Source of the DNA: Saussurea involucrata
Lineage: Eukaryota > Streptophyta > Magnoliopsida > Asterales > Asteraceae
NCBI GenBank assembly: GCA_033807775.1
Contig: CM066314.1
Coordinates: 151,145,429 to 151,209,428, forward strand
Reading direction: 5' to 3'
Length of the DNA: 64,000 nucleotides
In this document: one piece after another, positions 21,116 through 31,315 of the stretch
Position numbering within the stretch: the stretch's first letter is position 1
Layout of the letters: each line of letters begins with the position of its first letter
Program-made: the position numbers and the translations under genes
The notes under the pieces: model-generated
Database searches by the model: none
Told to the model about the DNA's origin: nothing
Seen by the model: only the letters and a program-made list of their open reading frames with translations

Positions 21116-21361
21116 GGGTTGGGTTTTGGTGCAAAGTGCTAAATTTAGTGAGAAATATGAGAAGTAATTATCAACTGTTGGATGAGAAATGGACGAACAT
21201 TAGGATAAGATACACAGAGACAAAATGCACCGAGATGCACCAGATCATTTCATTTTTAAGCCGCAATTCATGGGAGGATATGTGATTAAAAACCATCAAC
21301 GTCTTAAACGTACTTCTCACATTTCTCACCAAAAATGACACTTCTCACATGATCCCATGTC
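21116..21361. mobile_element. Mutator-type MITE, copy 1, 246 bp
   Basis: Imperfect terminal inverted repeats (GGGTTGGGTTTTGGTG and, reversed, GACATGGGATCATGTGAG) enclose GAGAAG-rich arms. The flanks TGGTAGATG and TGGTAGACG form a 9-bp TSD with one mismatch. It is related to 29041-29206 and 23305-23408. Confidence 0.75.
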
Positions 21362-21370
21362 TGGTAGACG

Positions 21371-21755
21371 ATGCCTGATGTTTTAAGAACATAACAGATA
21401 ATTGATGGCAACAATATATTAAAAAAAATCAGTTTTGTTGTAACTTGTTACATATTCATCAAAATTTGTTATTTTATGCCTTAAAAATCATTAAAATTAG
21501 TTAAATTATATTTATTATTACAACTTCAAATTATAGTAATCAATTTTGTTTTTAAATTTTAGAAAATGGAAACTTTTGCCAAAAATCGGTCTCGAAATAA
21601 GCCGGTCTTAAATCAGACCCAGTTTCGAACCGATGCCTTCAAAATCGGATTGGTTTGGTCTTGGTCCCGTCGGATCAGTCCCAAATATGGTCTCAACTTC
21701 CGAGGCCGAACGTTCTTTTTAAAAAAATATTAAAAATATTTATACAAAAATGTTG
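21371..21755. other. Intergenic DNA with GC-rich TE-like remnant
   Basis: AT-rich sequence, then at 21580-21715 a stretch of repeated TCGGTC/ACCGAT-like words resembling the subterminal part of a hAT MITE. No gene. Confidence 0.35.
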
Positions 21756-21771
21756 TTACTATTTTTTAAAA

Positions 21772-22112
21772 CCAATGAGGACGCAGCCCAGTGGCAAGGT
21801 AACATCTCTGGGGGTTAGTGCTGGAAGGCCTGACTACCAGGGTTCGAACCCCGCGGTGTGCACTCTGAGGTACCAGACTTCAAGATGGTTCATTTGGGCC
21901 GGATCTTGGGCAGGGTTCGAACCCCGCGGTGTGCACTCTGAGGTACCAGACTTCAAGATGGTCCATTTGGGCCGGATCTTGGGCCAGCCATAGCCTGGTT
22001 GGGCCAGTCATAGGCTGGGCCGAGTCGACGGAGATTAGTCGGGTGGCACCCTTAAGTGGAAGCCCGGATACCCCGGGAAAGCATGTGTGTGTTAACTGCC
22101 TTTCAAAAAAAA
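21772..22112 (+). mobile_element. tRNA-type SINE with internal duplication
   Basis: The head has an A-box-like CAGTGGCAAGG near 21789 and a B box GGTTCGAACCC at 21840. The 3' end is an A-rich tail. A TSD of about 15 bp, TTACTATTTTTAAAA, lies at 21756-21771 (one extra T) and 22113-22127. A segment of about 75 bp starting AGGGTTCGAACCCCGCGGTG is tandemly duplicated, so the element carries two B boxes (21840 and 21914). SINEs are transcribed by RNA polymerase III and copied by LINE enzymes. Confidence 0.85.
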
Positions 22113-22304
22113 TTACTATTTTTAAAATTCAACAGTTTAATATATGTAATTGACAAAATATTAAAAAGCTTAATTTATTTGGAAAGAACTTATCGGACCG
22201 AGTCGGGCCCAATTTCACCATCTTGAGAAATTATATTCATTAAAAGGAAGTCCATTTGATTTAGGCTCAAAGTTATTGGGTCGAATTTATGCTTCGGTTT
22301 CAAG

Positions 22305-22860
22305 TAGAGATGGCCAAATGGTTCTGGCGCGACAGACCGACTTGGGACCGGCTCGGGCCGGGAGCCTGGGACTGCTTGGGACCGGTTTGGGTCCGTCGCT
22401 CTTTAACTGGTTACAATTTTTCATAAAAAAACAAGGTCCGGTCCGACTCTGGACTGGCCCCATTTTTTATTTAAATTTTTTTTTTAATTATAAGTATATT
22501 TTTAAATTATTTTAAATAAAACTTTAAATGTATTTGATTGAAGACCAAAATGTATATTTAAGTGTATTTTATTATTTGTATTATAATAAAAACGTATTTT
22601 TTTAGTGTATTCGGTTGACCCAATTAAACATTTTAAAGTATATTTGATTGACCGCTAACAAAAACGTATTTTTAGTGTATTTGATTGACCATATTGTAAT
22701 AAAAACGTTTTTGTTAGTGTATTTGAGGACTAAAAAAATATTTTGTATATGGTAATTGGTAAGAATCAAAATAAATAAAAATAAGTGGGACCGATGTGGG
22801 TCCGGTTCTCATAACCGGGCCTTATAAACCTTAACCGGGACCGATTTTTGACCACCTCTA
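22305..22860. mobile_element. hAT-like MITE with TAGAGATGGCCAAA ends
   Basis: The left end TAGAGATGGCCAAA and the right end, reversed, TAGAGGTGGTCAAA pair at 12 of 14 positions. The subtermini are rich in GGGACCGG/CCGGTCC words and the centre is AT-rich with repeated GTATTTGATTGACC. No matching 8-bp TSD was found, so the boundaries are less sure. Confidence 0.65.
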
Positions 22861-23304
22861 ATTATGGGTATTAAGAGTTTGTTAGTGGATAATGGAATCA
22901 TAATTTTTGATGGTGTTTGGTTCAAATACGTAACGGAAAAGAAATGATTGGTGAATGGTGTTGCTAATGACACCCTTGTATAGTGAATTCCTCCTCACAA
23001 ACATCAACATCAAAGCTCACTTTTTACATTTCCAATGCATGATATGACCCGATTCTGACATCAAAGGGAGTGCCAATAACATTGCCCTTTATAATCGGTC
23101 GTTGTATTAATTTAGGTTACAACTCCTCCCTCTCACATTTGGGGGGAATGATTTTTTATTTTATTTTATTTTATTTTATTTAAATTCTACCATGAATATA
23201 GGAAGCTGCTCTCATTCAACAATGGTAACCTACTTCACCCAAACCAGAAAATCAACTTCAACCATCATCATCTTCACCCCCATTTGCGACTACATCTCTC
23301 CTTC
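22861..23304. other. Intergenic DNA with ATTTT microsatellite
   Basis: A run of TTTTA units lies near 23154-23180. No gene is seen. Confidence 0.4.
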
Positions 23305-23408
23305 CCTTTTAAGCCGCAATTCATGGAAGGGTATTTGATTAAAAGTGATCAACAGTCTAAAAGTACTTCACACACTTGTCACCAAAAACGTCCAACATGA
23401 TCCCATGC
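23305..23408. mobile_element. Mutator-type MITE, truncated copy
   Basis: Closely similar to the right half of 21116-21361 (TTTTAAGCCGCAATTCATGG through GATCCCATG). The left half is missing. It lies just beyond the 3' end of the pseudouridine synthase coding region. Confidence 0.65.
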
Positions 23409-23430
23409 CTTCATTCATATATATAGCTTA

Positions 23431-26400
23431 TTATAAAATTAGGCAAGTTCGTGAATCAAAGTCTTTGTAGCCGACATCAACAAGACAAAGGCCATCAGGG
23501 GGTGCTGGTGGAGCCGTGGCACGTCTGCATGTCGCATCCATCAGCTTTATCAAAGCACCATCTTCAGCACCAGCAGCCGCCTCCCTTATTGATGTTGCCA
23601 CAAGAACCCGAACCATCTGTCAACCAAATCAATTCTTAAATCTTAACTAACAAAGATCAAAAGGATACACTAATCAGATTTGTTTGTACCTTGCGTAAGA
23701 AGCGATTAGCAACCAATTCAATGCACATTGCCTGGGTATATTCTCCCTTCTTTAAGAAAAAGTGGAAAGCAGTTGGTAAAATTGTAGCAAATGCAGATGG
23801 AGTAATCAATCAAACAAACAGGTTAAATAAAACCACAAGGCTTGTGGCGTACTGGTTAAGGCCTTGGGGGATGTGGCTCAGAAACCCATCTACCCCGGGT
23901 TCGAATCCAGGCGTTTGCAACTTGTGGCCACTGAGGAATTATCTCAGGGCTGCATGCTTAGCAGTCTATCAGTGTCAGGGATTAGTCCAGGCAAAGCCTA
24001 GGATACCCTTTCAAAAAAAAAAAACAGGTTAAATAAATGTATGAATGATCTGGGATGGGAAATAAAAGTTGAGAACCTCGTTATCAATGGTTAAAGATAC
24101 TTGTGTGGCTCGTGCATGGAACATAAAACACTCTGTTGGCGGACCACTGCAAAAATCAACAACAAACAGATTATTATTATTATTATTATTATGTGATCAA
24201 TCAAACCAAAAATAAAATAAATTCTGTAAAATCAAGCTTAATTACATGTTTCTTGAGGGTTTTGTATCGCGAGCAAATATCTTGTAAGATAACAACTTCC
24301 CTTCTAGTTGTTGAAGAAGCTTGTTAACCTTGCTAACACTGAACCTCCTTGGTTTCTTTATACTACTTCCCACCACATCATCATCATCATTGTAATCATC
24401 AGATTCTAAACATCCCTCACCAATAATAAAGTCATCTTTATTATTATTATTATTATTATTATTATTTTCTTCATCAAAACATAATGTCGCATCTTCTTCC
24501 TCACTCTCCCCATCATTCAAAGGGAAGATATACAAATAGCGCCTCCATTTTGCAGAAAAATTAGGATGAAATGTACGTGATACCTGTAATTCATAATTAA
24601 CACATCACCAAACAGTAACAAATATATATATATATATATATATAATACATTATGTCAACTACAGTAGTACCTGAGAAACAGATTTGACCCTTAGCTTGCC
24701 TGGTACTGTGCTGTTAATGGCATCTTCAATATCTTGAATTCTAACATCCTCTCTCCAAGTATCTAACCAATTAAAGCTACGTAAGTATTACAAGCTAATA
24801 TTAATTAAGTTATATTATTTGGCAATATTAATTAGGTTATATATGACATACAGAAAGAGCAGACTTGTTGGAAACCCGTGACCCCTTTATCAGTTCGTCC
24901 AGCAACTACAACAGTGGCTTCGAGTGGTAAATCTTTATCCCTCAGTAAAGCAGCTTTCTTTTCATCAACAAACTTCCCAAGACACTTTTCAATCACCCTG
25001 TGTAAAGTACAACAAATTGTTCAACTATTTATTTATTTATATGATAAAATGTGTGTTAAGTTTAATAATCATCAGGAAACATCTTACTTACTCTTGAACA
25101 GTATTCAAGCCAGGTTGCTTCTGCCACCCATCAAAGGATCCCCCATGATATGACAGGACTATCTTAAAATTTGCTCGGGCCCACCTTCCAGCTCGTTTTT
25201 GAGCCGGAGTAATAACAACTTCAGATTCACAAGGCTCTATACTAGTAGTATCATCAGGATTGTCATCATGTGTCTGCAAAAGTATTACTAATAATCAACA
25301 AATATAAAATTATATAACCTCCAGTTTGTTTTGAGTTCTAAAGGCTAAGAGATAGACAAGAAATAAGGAAGAAAAGTCATACTGCCTGCCTTATAAATTA
25401 CCAAGATAATGCATTTATCAATGGATTTCAATTATTTCACTCAAGGAACAAACTACTAATGTGTTATTGTGTAAATAGTTGTGCTATTGTGTTTCGTGAA
25501 TCAATAAGAAACATATGAAAACCTTCGAGGTTCAACCCTAACTCGTTCATTAAAGAAGCATGTAGAGAAAGACGATCAGGAGGTTCAATTGAATTTGTTT
25601 CACTTCAGGTAGCCATTTTTTGTGAAGACAAAAAAAATATCAAACTAGTATGCAAAAGAAACTAATGTCAGAGTCTGATTATCAAAAGAAGATCATCAGA
25701 ATAGATATCAGGAAAAATGATGGTGATAAATGAAGAAAAACTTAGAATCTGATCAATTAACGATTTTAATCAATTGATCAAGAACAAAGCAAAAACAAAA
25801 AGTAGACTTGGATGTAAACTAGACTGATTTAGTTTCAAATCAATTAATCGAAAATATGAGTAAAACTATGAGGATTTGTCTTAATTGAAACCATGCTCTA
25901 TTAACTTGTTGACTAAGGGGCTGTTTACCAAATTTTCTATTGAGTCCTGTATGGATAAATGTCTGTCTGGATAAATATTTGACATTGGTGAATAAAGTTT
26001 ATGGCAGTAATTTAAAAGAACAACTTATTAGTGGTGCAACTCTTTACTTGGGATAGAAATAGTACACCCATTATAGACGTAGAACTTAATTGGGCTAGAG
26101 AACGTATAATAATCAAACACCAACCTTGGATCCTAACAATTGAAGCAATGTAGTCTGGCCGTTGACAACATTCGAGTAAAAGTTGACAACATTTTGCCAA
26201 GGTCTGGCATACATGAACACATAAGACTCCCTACAGCAACAAAAATATAAATATAGTCAGACCTTAAAAATTAAGTTAAAGATTAGAATTAATGCAATGC
26301 ATCCTTTCTCAACTATTGTACCTGTTAGAAGCCAAATCAGACTATAAATTGGATAAATTGATTATAGGAATAATTAAAAAAAGGGAAAAACATTATCTAT

Positions 26401-26762
26401 TCCCTCCGATCCAAAAACAGAGTTGGCATTTTCTGAGTCTAAATGTCATTGTTAAACACTTTGGTGGCGTTTATTTTTTTAAGAGTTGCTGAAGTCTCAT
26501 TTCACTTCTGATTGATAAGAGGTTGTGCTGAAGTCTGAAATCTGAATCAATAAGACTGTTTGTTTTTGTAAACTGATAAATGCATGAATTTGTTTAAATT
26601 GTCTATTTTACCCCTTGGATTGGCTTATTAAGCCGATGATTTAAAAGAAGCATAAGAAATCAAGTACCTAGAAGTCCACCTGGAGAACTTGCAAGAATCG
26701 GTGTGGTTATAATGAAAATACTCCCTCGTTTCGGGTATTTTTACGTTTGCATTTTTCTCCAT
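23431..26762 (-). CDS. tRNA pseudouridine synthase, TruA/PUS family, 9 exons
   Basis: It isomerises uridines in tRNA to pseudouridine. Exons on the minus strand: 26762-26668, 26230-26125, 25273-25092, 24997-24852, 24762-24671, 24583-24246, 24146-24077, 23731-23690, 23616-23431. All introns are GT-AG, phases agree, and the sum is 1257 nt, 418 codons plus stop. Motifs: YHGGSFDGWQKQPG (about residues 108-121), AGRTDKGVTGFQQV with catalytic Asp about residue 164, GPPTECFMFHARAT, and ELVANRFLRKMVRVLV near the C-terminus. An acidic spacer in exon 6 holds nine Asn from an ATT microsatellite. The N-terminal 90 or so residues (HTDSCKFSRW, ESYVFMYARPW) are a plant-type extension outside the TruA fold. 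An upstream in-frame Met at 26837 is possible; 26762 was preferred because the sequence before it is repeat-rich. No damage is visible. A SINE sits in intron 7. Confidence 0.93.
23832..24022 (+). mobile_element. tRNA-type SINE in pseudouridine synthase intron 7
   Basis: An A-box-like TGGCGTACTGGTTAAGG is followed by a B box GGGTTCGAATCC, an unrelated body and an A-rich tail of about 12 A. The TSD of 15 bp, AACAGGTTAAATAAA, is at 23817-23831 and 24023-24037. It is antisense to the gene and inside the intron between exons 7 and 8, so the coding frame is unaffected. Confidence 0.9.
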
Positions 26763-27260
26763 TGAACAAACGAACTTCCTGGTTATTTGAGATTGTAATT
26801 CCACAGCCAGCGCCCTCGGCCGGTACGCTAATATCATCCAACACTCCTCCGCCTCCGCCTCCGCCTGCTTCCGTCAGGGTGTGTATTCTGTGCTTTCTGT
26901 CGTCAATCAGAAAGCAAAACAATCTTTATTTTGGGGTTTATGCAAGGTGGGGACTGAAATAGCCATTTATCACGAAACATTATCTCTTAGTCCTTTCTCT
27001 CTCATTCTCATCAAAAAATCACTACCTCCGCAAGTGCCTGAGCCGCAACTGGCGAAAAGGATAATCTTAAGTCTAATTCATATGGTTGACACATGGCCAC
27101 TTCATGGATTTGAGGTGCCACCTCCGCAAGGAGAGGAGCCACCTCACAACTAACAAGTTTCATTAAAAACTTTTTGGCGTCAGCAACCTCCGCAAGTTTC
27201 ATTAACAATTTTTTTTTTTGTCTTTTTAACACCTACGCAAGTCACGGAAGTGATATGTAG
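26763..27260 (-). promoter_or_regulatory. Upstream region of pseudouridine synthase gene
   Basis: Expected to hold the 5' UTR and promoter. It contains a CCTCCG repeat (about 26845-26868) and a CCTCCGCAAG motif repeated at about 27026, 27121 and 27188. No clear TATA box was identified. ORFs here are products of the repeats. Confidence 0.4.
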
Positions 27261-27846
27261 GATCGATATCTCATATTGAATCAATGATTTAAACAAAATA
27301 TGTAAAACGAAGCAATTTAGATCAAAACAATTTATTAATGGAAGAACAATTCATCATTACGAAGAACAATATGTAGTCATACGATCAAGGTCGGTCCTGA
27401 GGTTTCTGATGCTCATGGCTGAAAGCCAAAAAATTCCCTTAATTAATATATAAAGACACAAAATTTACTATTATTTGCCTAGCGGTAATGATAATCAAGG
27501 TTAGCTTAGAAAAATTACCATGAAAATCTCCAAACGGCCAATTATTTTAAGTCGTGCACATCTTTCACAATCTTCTATCCGATCTCGAACTCTCTACCAT
27601 TGAGTATCCACCTGGATAAAGAAAATCCAATAAAGCAATTAAAATAATGACAATAAATATGACGAATTGCTAGAAATTTAGATCACACATTCACACCTAC
27701 GAATGAGGCCTGTTATTTTATATTCTAACAATACGTGCAATATGACTGCCAACTCTCTTTTTGGGCACCAGTAAGAAAGCCTCCTAAGTGTGATTCCCTA
27801 ATTTGTGGAGCAACCGCACCCATTTCACCCTCTTAAATAGTGAACT
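27261..27846. other. Intergenic DNA, no gene seen
   Basis: AT-rich sequence without recognised coding potential or element termini. Confidence 0.4.
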
Positions 27847-28440
27847 AAGGGGCCGTTTACCAAATGCTTACCCGAGTAAGTGCTTACCAGTCAAATTTAA
27901 CACTATCACTTACTTACCGGGTAAGATTTTAGTCCGCCAAATCGATTTCGTATGCAACAATTCACCCGGTAGCGCTAACCGTGGTAAGAGTCGTCGCCAT
28001 CACTTACCGACAGGCCCGTCCCTCAACAAGCTAAATGTGGGTTTCAGAACAGGGCCCCCAAATTTTTGGGGCCCAATTTTTACATCTGTTTGGGGTACTG
28101 ATTTGTAGCCGACATTAACCTATAACCCTTCCCTATGATGTTATTATGTAGACCATGCCTTCTGTTTGGTTATTTTCATTGTAAGGCTTTCAATATAATA
28201 TGAACTTTTCTACTTAATTTTTATTCGTTATTTTTTTTGTCGTCCAATTGACTCGTATTTTTAATACATGCGTAACAGGGCCTCCAAAAAGGTTGGAACG
28301 GCCCTGCTTACCGGGGTAAGACTCTCGGTCCTTTCGTTCGCTCTTACCGGGTAAGATTTTTGGTCCTTGCCATATCAATCCGGGAGGTAATGTGACTTGG
28401 TAAGCGCTTACCCGGGTAAGTGTTTGGTAAACGGCCCCTA
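27847..28440. mobile_element. hAT-like MITE with 40-bp inverted ends
   Basis: The left end AAGGGGCCGTTTACCAAA and the right end, reversed, TAGGGGCCGTTTACCAAA continue as inverted repeats for roughly 40 bp, with internal CTTACCCGGGTAAG palindromes. A second element is nested at 28011-28306. No clean TSD was found. GGGGCTGTTTACCAAA at 25918, in intron 2 of the pseudouridine synthase gene, may be a fragment of the same family. Confidence 0.7.
28011..28306. mobile_element. hAT-type MITE nested in another MITE
   Basis: Ends CAGGCCCGTCCC and, reversed, CAGGGCCGTTCC. The 8-bp TSD CTTACCGA / CTTACCGG (28003-28010, 28307-28314) has one mismatch. The target lies in a CTTACCGG word of the outer element. 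No ORF. Confidence 0.8.
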
Positions 28441-29031
28441 AATATGATAGAACCAACATAATAAATAATTAGCTACTGGTGTTTGGAATCAAAACTATGC
28501 TCCCTATTAACCTGTACCACTATATCATAACAGAATTAAACATAATTAATAAATCCTTGAAATGCATTTCTTTGAAACCTGATTAGACCTTCAATCTAAT
28601 TTATTATGTTTAAACAGATTAGGGCAGCAAACTCGCCTTAAAATGGTTACTTTATACATCCAACAAATCAAAATTCAACCCAATTCTTGGTTTAATATGA
28701 ATATTGGAACCGAGTAGAAGAAGGAATCATATGGATATTTTGGGTGTTATTCTCTTCCGCAAATGTGGATACACAGAAAGAGATGAATAAATTAAGCAAT
28801 TTCACTTTCTGGTATTTCATTATATACAAAACATCAAGAAAAAGGTATGCATAAACCTCAGTGTTTACTTTTTCTGTTTTTCAATAATTTTTTCCCCAAT
28901 ATGTTCGATTTATCAATGCTCATAACTTAAAGGAAATACCCCCAATTGTAGTTTTACGACACTACTTTCCATATTCATTATTCATCGAGCAAGTTTCAGT
29001 ATTCATCTAGCAAGTTGTCGTCTCTATTGTG
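28441..29031. other. AT-rich intergenic DNA
   Basis: No gene or element ends recognised. Confidence 0.4.
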
Positions 29032-29040
29032 GCATGGGAT

Positions 29041-29206
29041 CATGTGAGAAGTGTCATTTTTGGTGAGAAGTACTTTTAAACCGTTGCTTTAAAGAGAATT
29101 GATCTGGTGCATCTCATCCTAATGGTGGTCCATTTCTCATCCAACGGTTGGTAACCACTTATCACGCTTCTCACCAAATTTGGCACTTCTCACCAGAACA
29201 CAACCC
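29041..29206. mobile_element. Mutator-type MITE, copy 2, 166 bp
   Basis: Flanked by a perfect 9-bp direct repeat CTCTATTGT (29032-29040, 29207-29215). The ends GGCATGGGATCATGTGAGAA and, reversed, GGGTTGTGTTCTGGTGAGAA are imperfect inverted repeats. A third CTCTATTGT occurs by chance at 29220. It is a short relative of 21116-21361 in the opposite orientation. Confidence 0.8.
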
Positions 29207-29215
29207 CTCTATTGT

Positions 29216-29754
29216 TGCCTCTATTGTTATCTTCATATCACCAAATGATACTACATTCTTTTCTTCCATCAATAATCAACTTCCATTTTTTCAAAACAAA
29301 ACAAAAATCTAGAATAAACAGTAAACAGCTAAAAGTCTAAAACAACATTCAAATTTTGTTTCTAAAATCTCCACAATAAACAGTTAAACAAACCTAATCT
29401 AAAATCAAACATGAAACAAATAAAACCTAATCTAATGTCCAAATAATAGAACAAATTAGAACGTAGAAACATCGTTAATCTACAAAACACATAAAAAAAA
29501 CTAGAATGTAGAATATTTACCAGAAACCAGAACCGCAGAAGTGAGAAGTCAGATACTGAGAGACTTCGAGAGGACTGAGAATGGTGAAGAGAGCGAGGCC
29601 GATAACGAGTGGGTATTTGGTAGCGCATCAATCAAAAACAAAAATTTACATTTTTTCTTAAGCCCAAAACTCAGACTACTCAAAAGACAAATGGGCTATA
29701 CCACTGTAGTAGAGTTGCCATATATCCGTTTCTGACGAAAGCTTGGTTAACACG
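29216..29754. other. Intergenic DNA, no gene seen
   Basis: ORFs on both strands around 29362-29735 have no recognisable motif and A/T-biased codons. Confidence 0.35.
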
Positions 29755-29757
29755 TAA

Positions 29758-30423
29758 GGCTATCACCATCCATCCCTTACTAACCCACATTTTTTCACTG
29801 CCACATCAGCTTTCTAACCCACAAACTCCCACATCCATCCCACACCACCATCCATCTTTTATTTATTTTTATATTTATTTTTGTTACAAATATATTAATT
29901 TAAATAATTTAAATTTTATAAATAATTTATAAAATATAAGATAAAACAATTAATAAAATATTTCATAAATTGAAACTACAATTTTAACCTTACATAACCA
30001 AATTAAAAACATAAAAAATACATAATTTCAAAAAATATTTTATGAAAATATTTTCCGTCGGGGACGGTTTCGAGCTCGTGCCTCGCGATTTGGAACCTCG
30101 TCGTGGTGTTGTGAAATCTTGTGTTTCTTTATCCATAATTTTTTTTTGAAGAAAGAAAGAATATTGAGAGAGTAGAATGAAGTGGGGAAGATGGGAGAGA
30201 TTGAGAGAAAATTTGGTGGTGTGAAAAAATGAAGTAGGGAAGATGGGTATTTATAGGAGAGAATAAAACAATTTATAGGAAAAAAGAAAAAAAAAAGAGG
30301 TAACCAGCACTGGTTTGCAAACCAGCGCTGGTCCCTACCAGCTCCAACCCACACAGCAGCGTTGGTTTGGAAAACCAACTAGCAGCAACCAGCACTCCAA
30401 CCAGTGCTCCGATGCGGATGGTC
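29758..30423 (-). mobile_element. PIF/Harbinger-type deletion derivative
   Basis: TAA flanks both ends (29755-29757, 30424-30426), the target duplication of PIF/Harbinger elements. The ends GGCTATCACCATCC and, reversed, GACCATCCGCATCG match at 9 of 14. On the minus strand a TATA-like CTATAAATAC (30256-30247) is followed by a pyrimidine-rich leader and an ATG at 30136 that opens MDKETQDFTTPRRGSKSRG and then degenerates. I infer the promoter and first codons of a lost ORF. The family name is tentative. Confidence 0.6.
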
Positions 30424-30426
30424 TAA

Positions 30427-31168
30427 GAGGCTCAATTATGAGATCTGGTCCGGGACTGGACCCAAATTGATCCCACCTAATTTTTTTAATTGATTTTTAA
30501 AATATACAATTTTTTTTGAAGAATTTTGTCAATCAAAACAACTACGTTTTATTATAATTGGATCAATCAAATACATAAAAACACAATTTTGTTATAGAAT
30601 ATTTAGTTGGGTTAACCGAGTACACCAAAAAATACGTTTTTATTGTAATACACTTAATAATACATTTTGGTTTTCGATCAAATACACTTAAAAATACATG
30701 TAAAGGTAAATATAAAAGTATACCTAAACATAAAGTTATGAGTGAATTACACCGGCGGTCCCTGTGATTTACCCGAAATTTGGATTTGATCCCTAAAGTA
30801 CACTATTTACGATGGTGATCCCTAACTTTTTTGTTTACTTTCACTCATGGTCCTATATTTAACTTACTTTTACTCATGGTCCTCTTATGTTTAATTTACT
30901 TTCAATCATGGCCCTCATATATTTAACATAGAAGGATCATGAGTGAAAGTAAATCAAAAAGTTAGGGACCACCACCGTGTATTTTAGGGATCAAATCCAA
31001 AATTTGGATGAACCATAGGGACCACTGGTGTAATTCACTCTAAACTTATAAATAAATTTTAAATAAAAATTCGGGCCGAACTGAGCCTCGTTTTCGATGG
31101 AAAACTGTAATCGGTCCTTAAGCAGTGGTTTCAAACTGGTCATGTCCTGGTCCGGGTCGAGTCATTTG
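30427..31168. mobile_element. Degenerate hAT-like MITE, relative of 22305-22860
   Basis: The interior resembles 22440-22740 in reverse orientation (AATACGTTTTTATTGTAATAC-type words, GATTGACC repeats). The right end, reversed, is TAAAGATGGCCAAA. The left end is unclear. A Mutator-type MITE is nested at 30740-31040. Confidence 0.5.
30740..31040. mobile_element. Mutator-type fold-back MITE, 301 bp
   Basis: Long inverted arms (GAGTGAATTACACC at both ends, continuing through GGTCCCT and GGATTTGATCCCTAAA words) make most of the element a fold-back. The 9-bp flanks TAAAGTTAT and TAAACTTAT differ at one base. No ORF. Confidence 0.85.
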
Positions 31169-31176
31169 GCCATCTT

Positions 31177-31310
31177 TAGGTTATAGTAGAGATGACCAAA
31201 TGGGTTCGGCTCCACTCATAGAACCGGAACCGGGACCTGCAAAGGACCCGCCTAATCCAGGACCTGTTATGGGCCCACATATCATAATTGATATAAAAAA
31301 AACTTGTTCC
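31177..31310. mobile_element. hAT-like MITE left portion, cut by Siro-A
   Basis: Begins TAGAGATGACCAAATGGG eight bases after the end of the previous element and has GGACC-rich subterminal DNA. Siro-A inserted at 31315, and the rest may continue right of 62728. The word GGTTATAG between the two elements may be a shared TSD. Confidence 0.5.
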
Positions 31311-31315
31311 ATAAC

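Noticed and set aside
21780..21860. Possible tRNA gene from A- and B-box-like motifs
   Set aside because: No cloverleaf; a TSD and A-rich tail mark it as a SINE. The same holds for 23832-24022.
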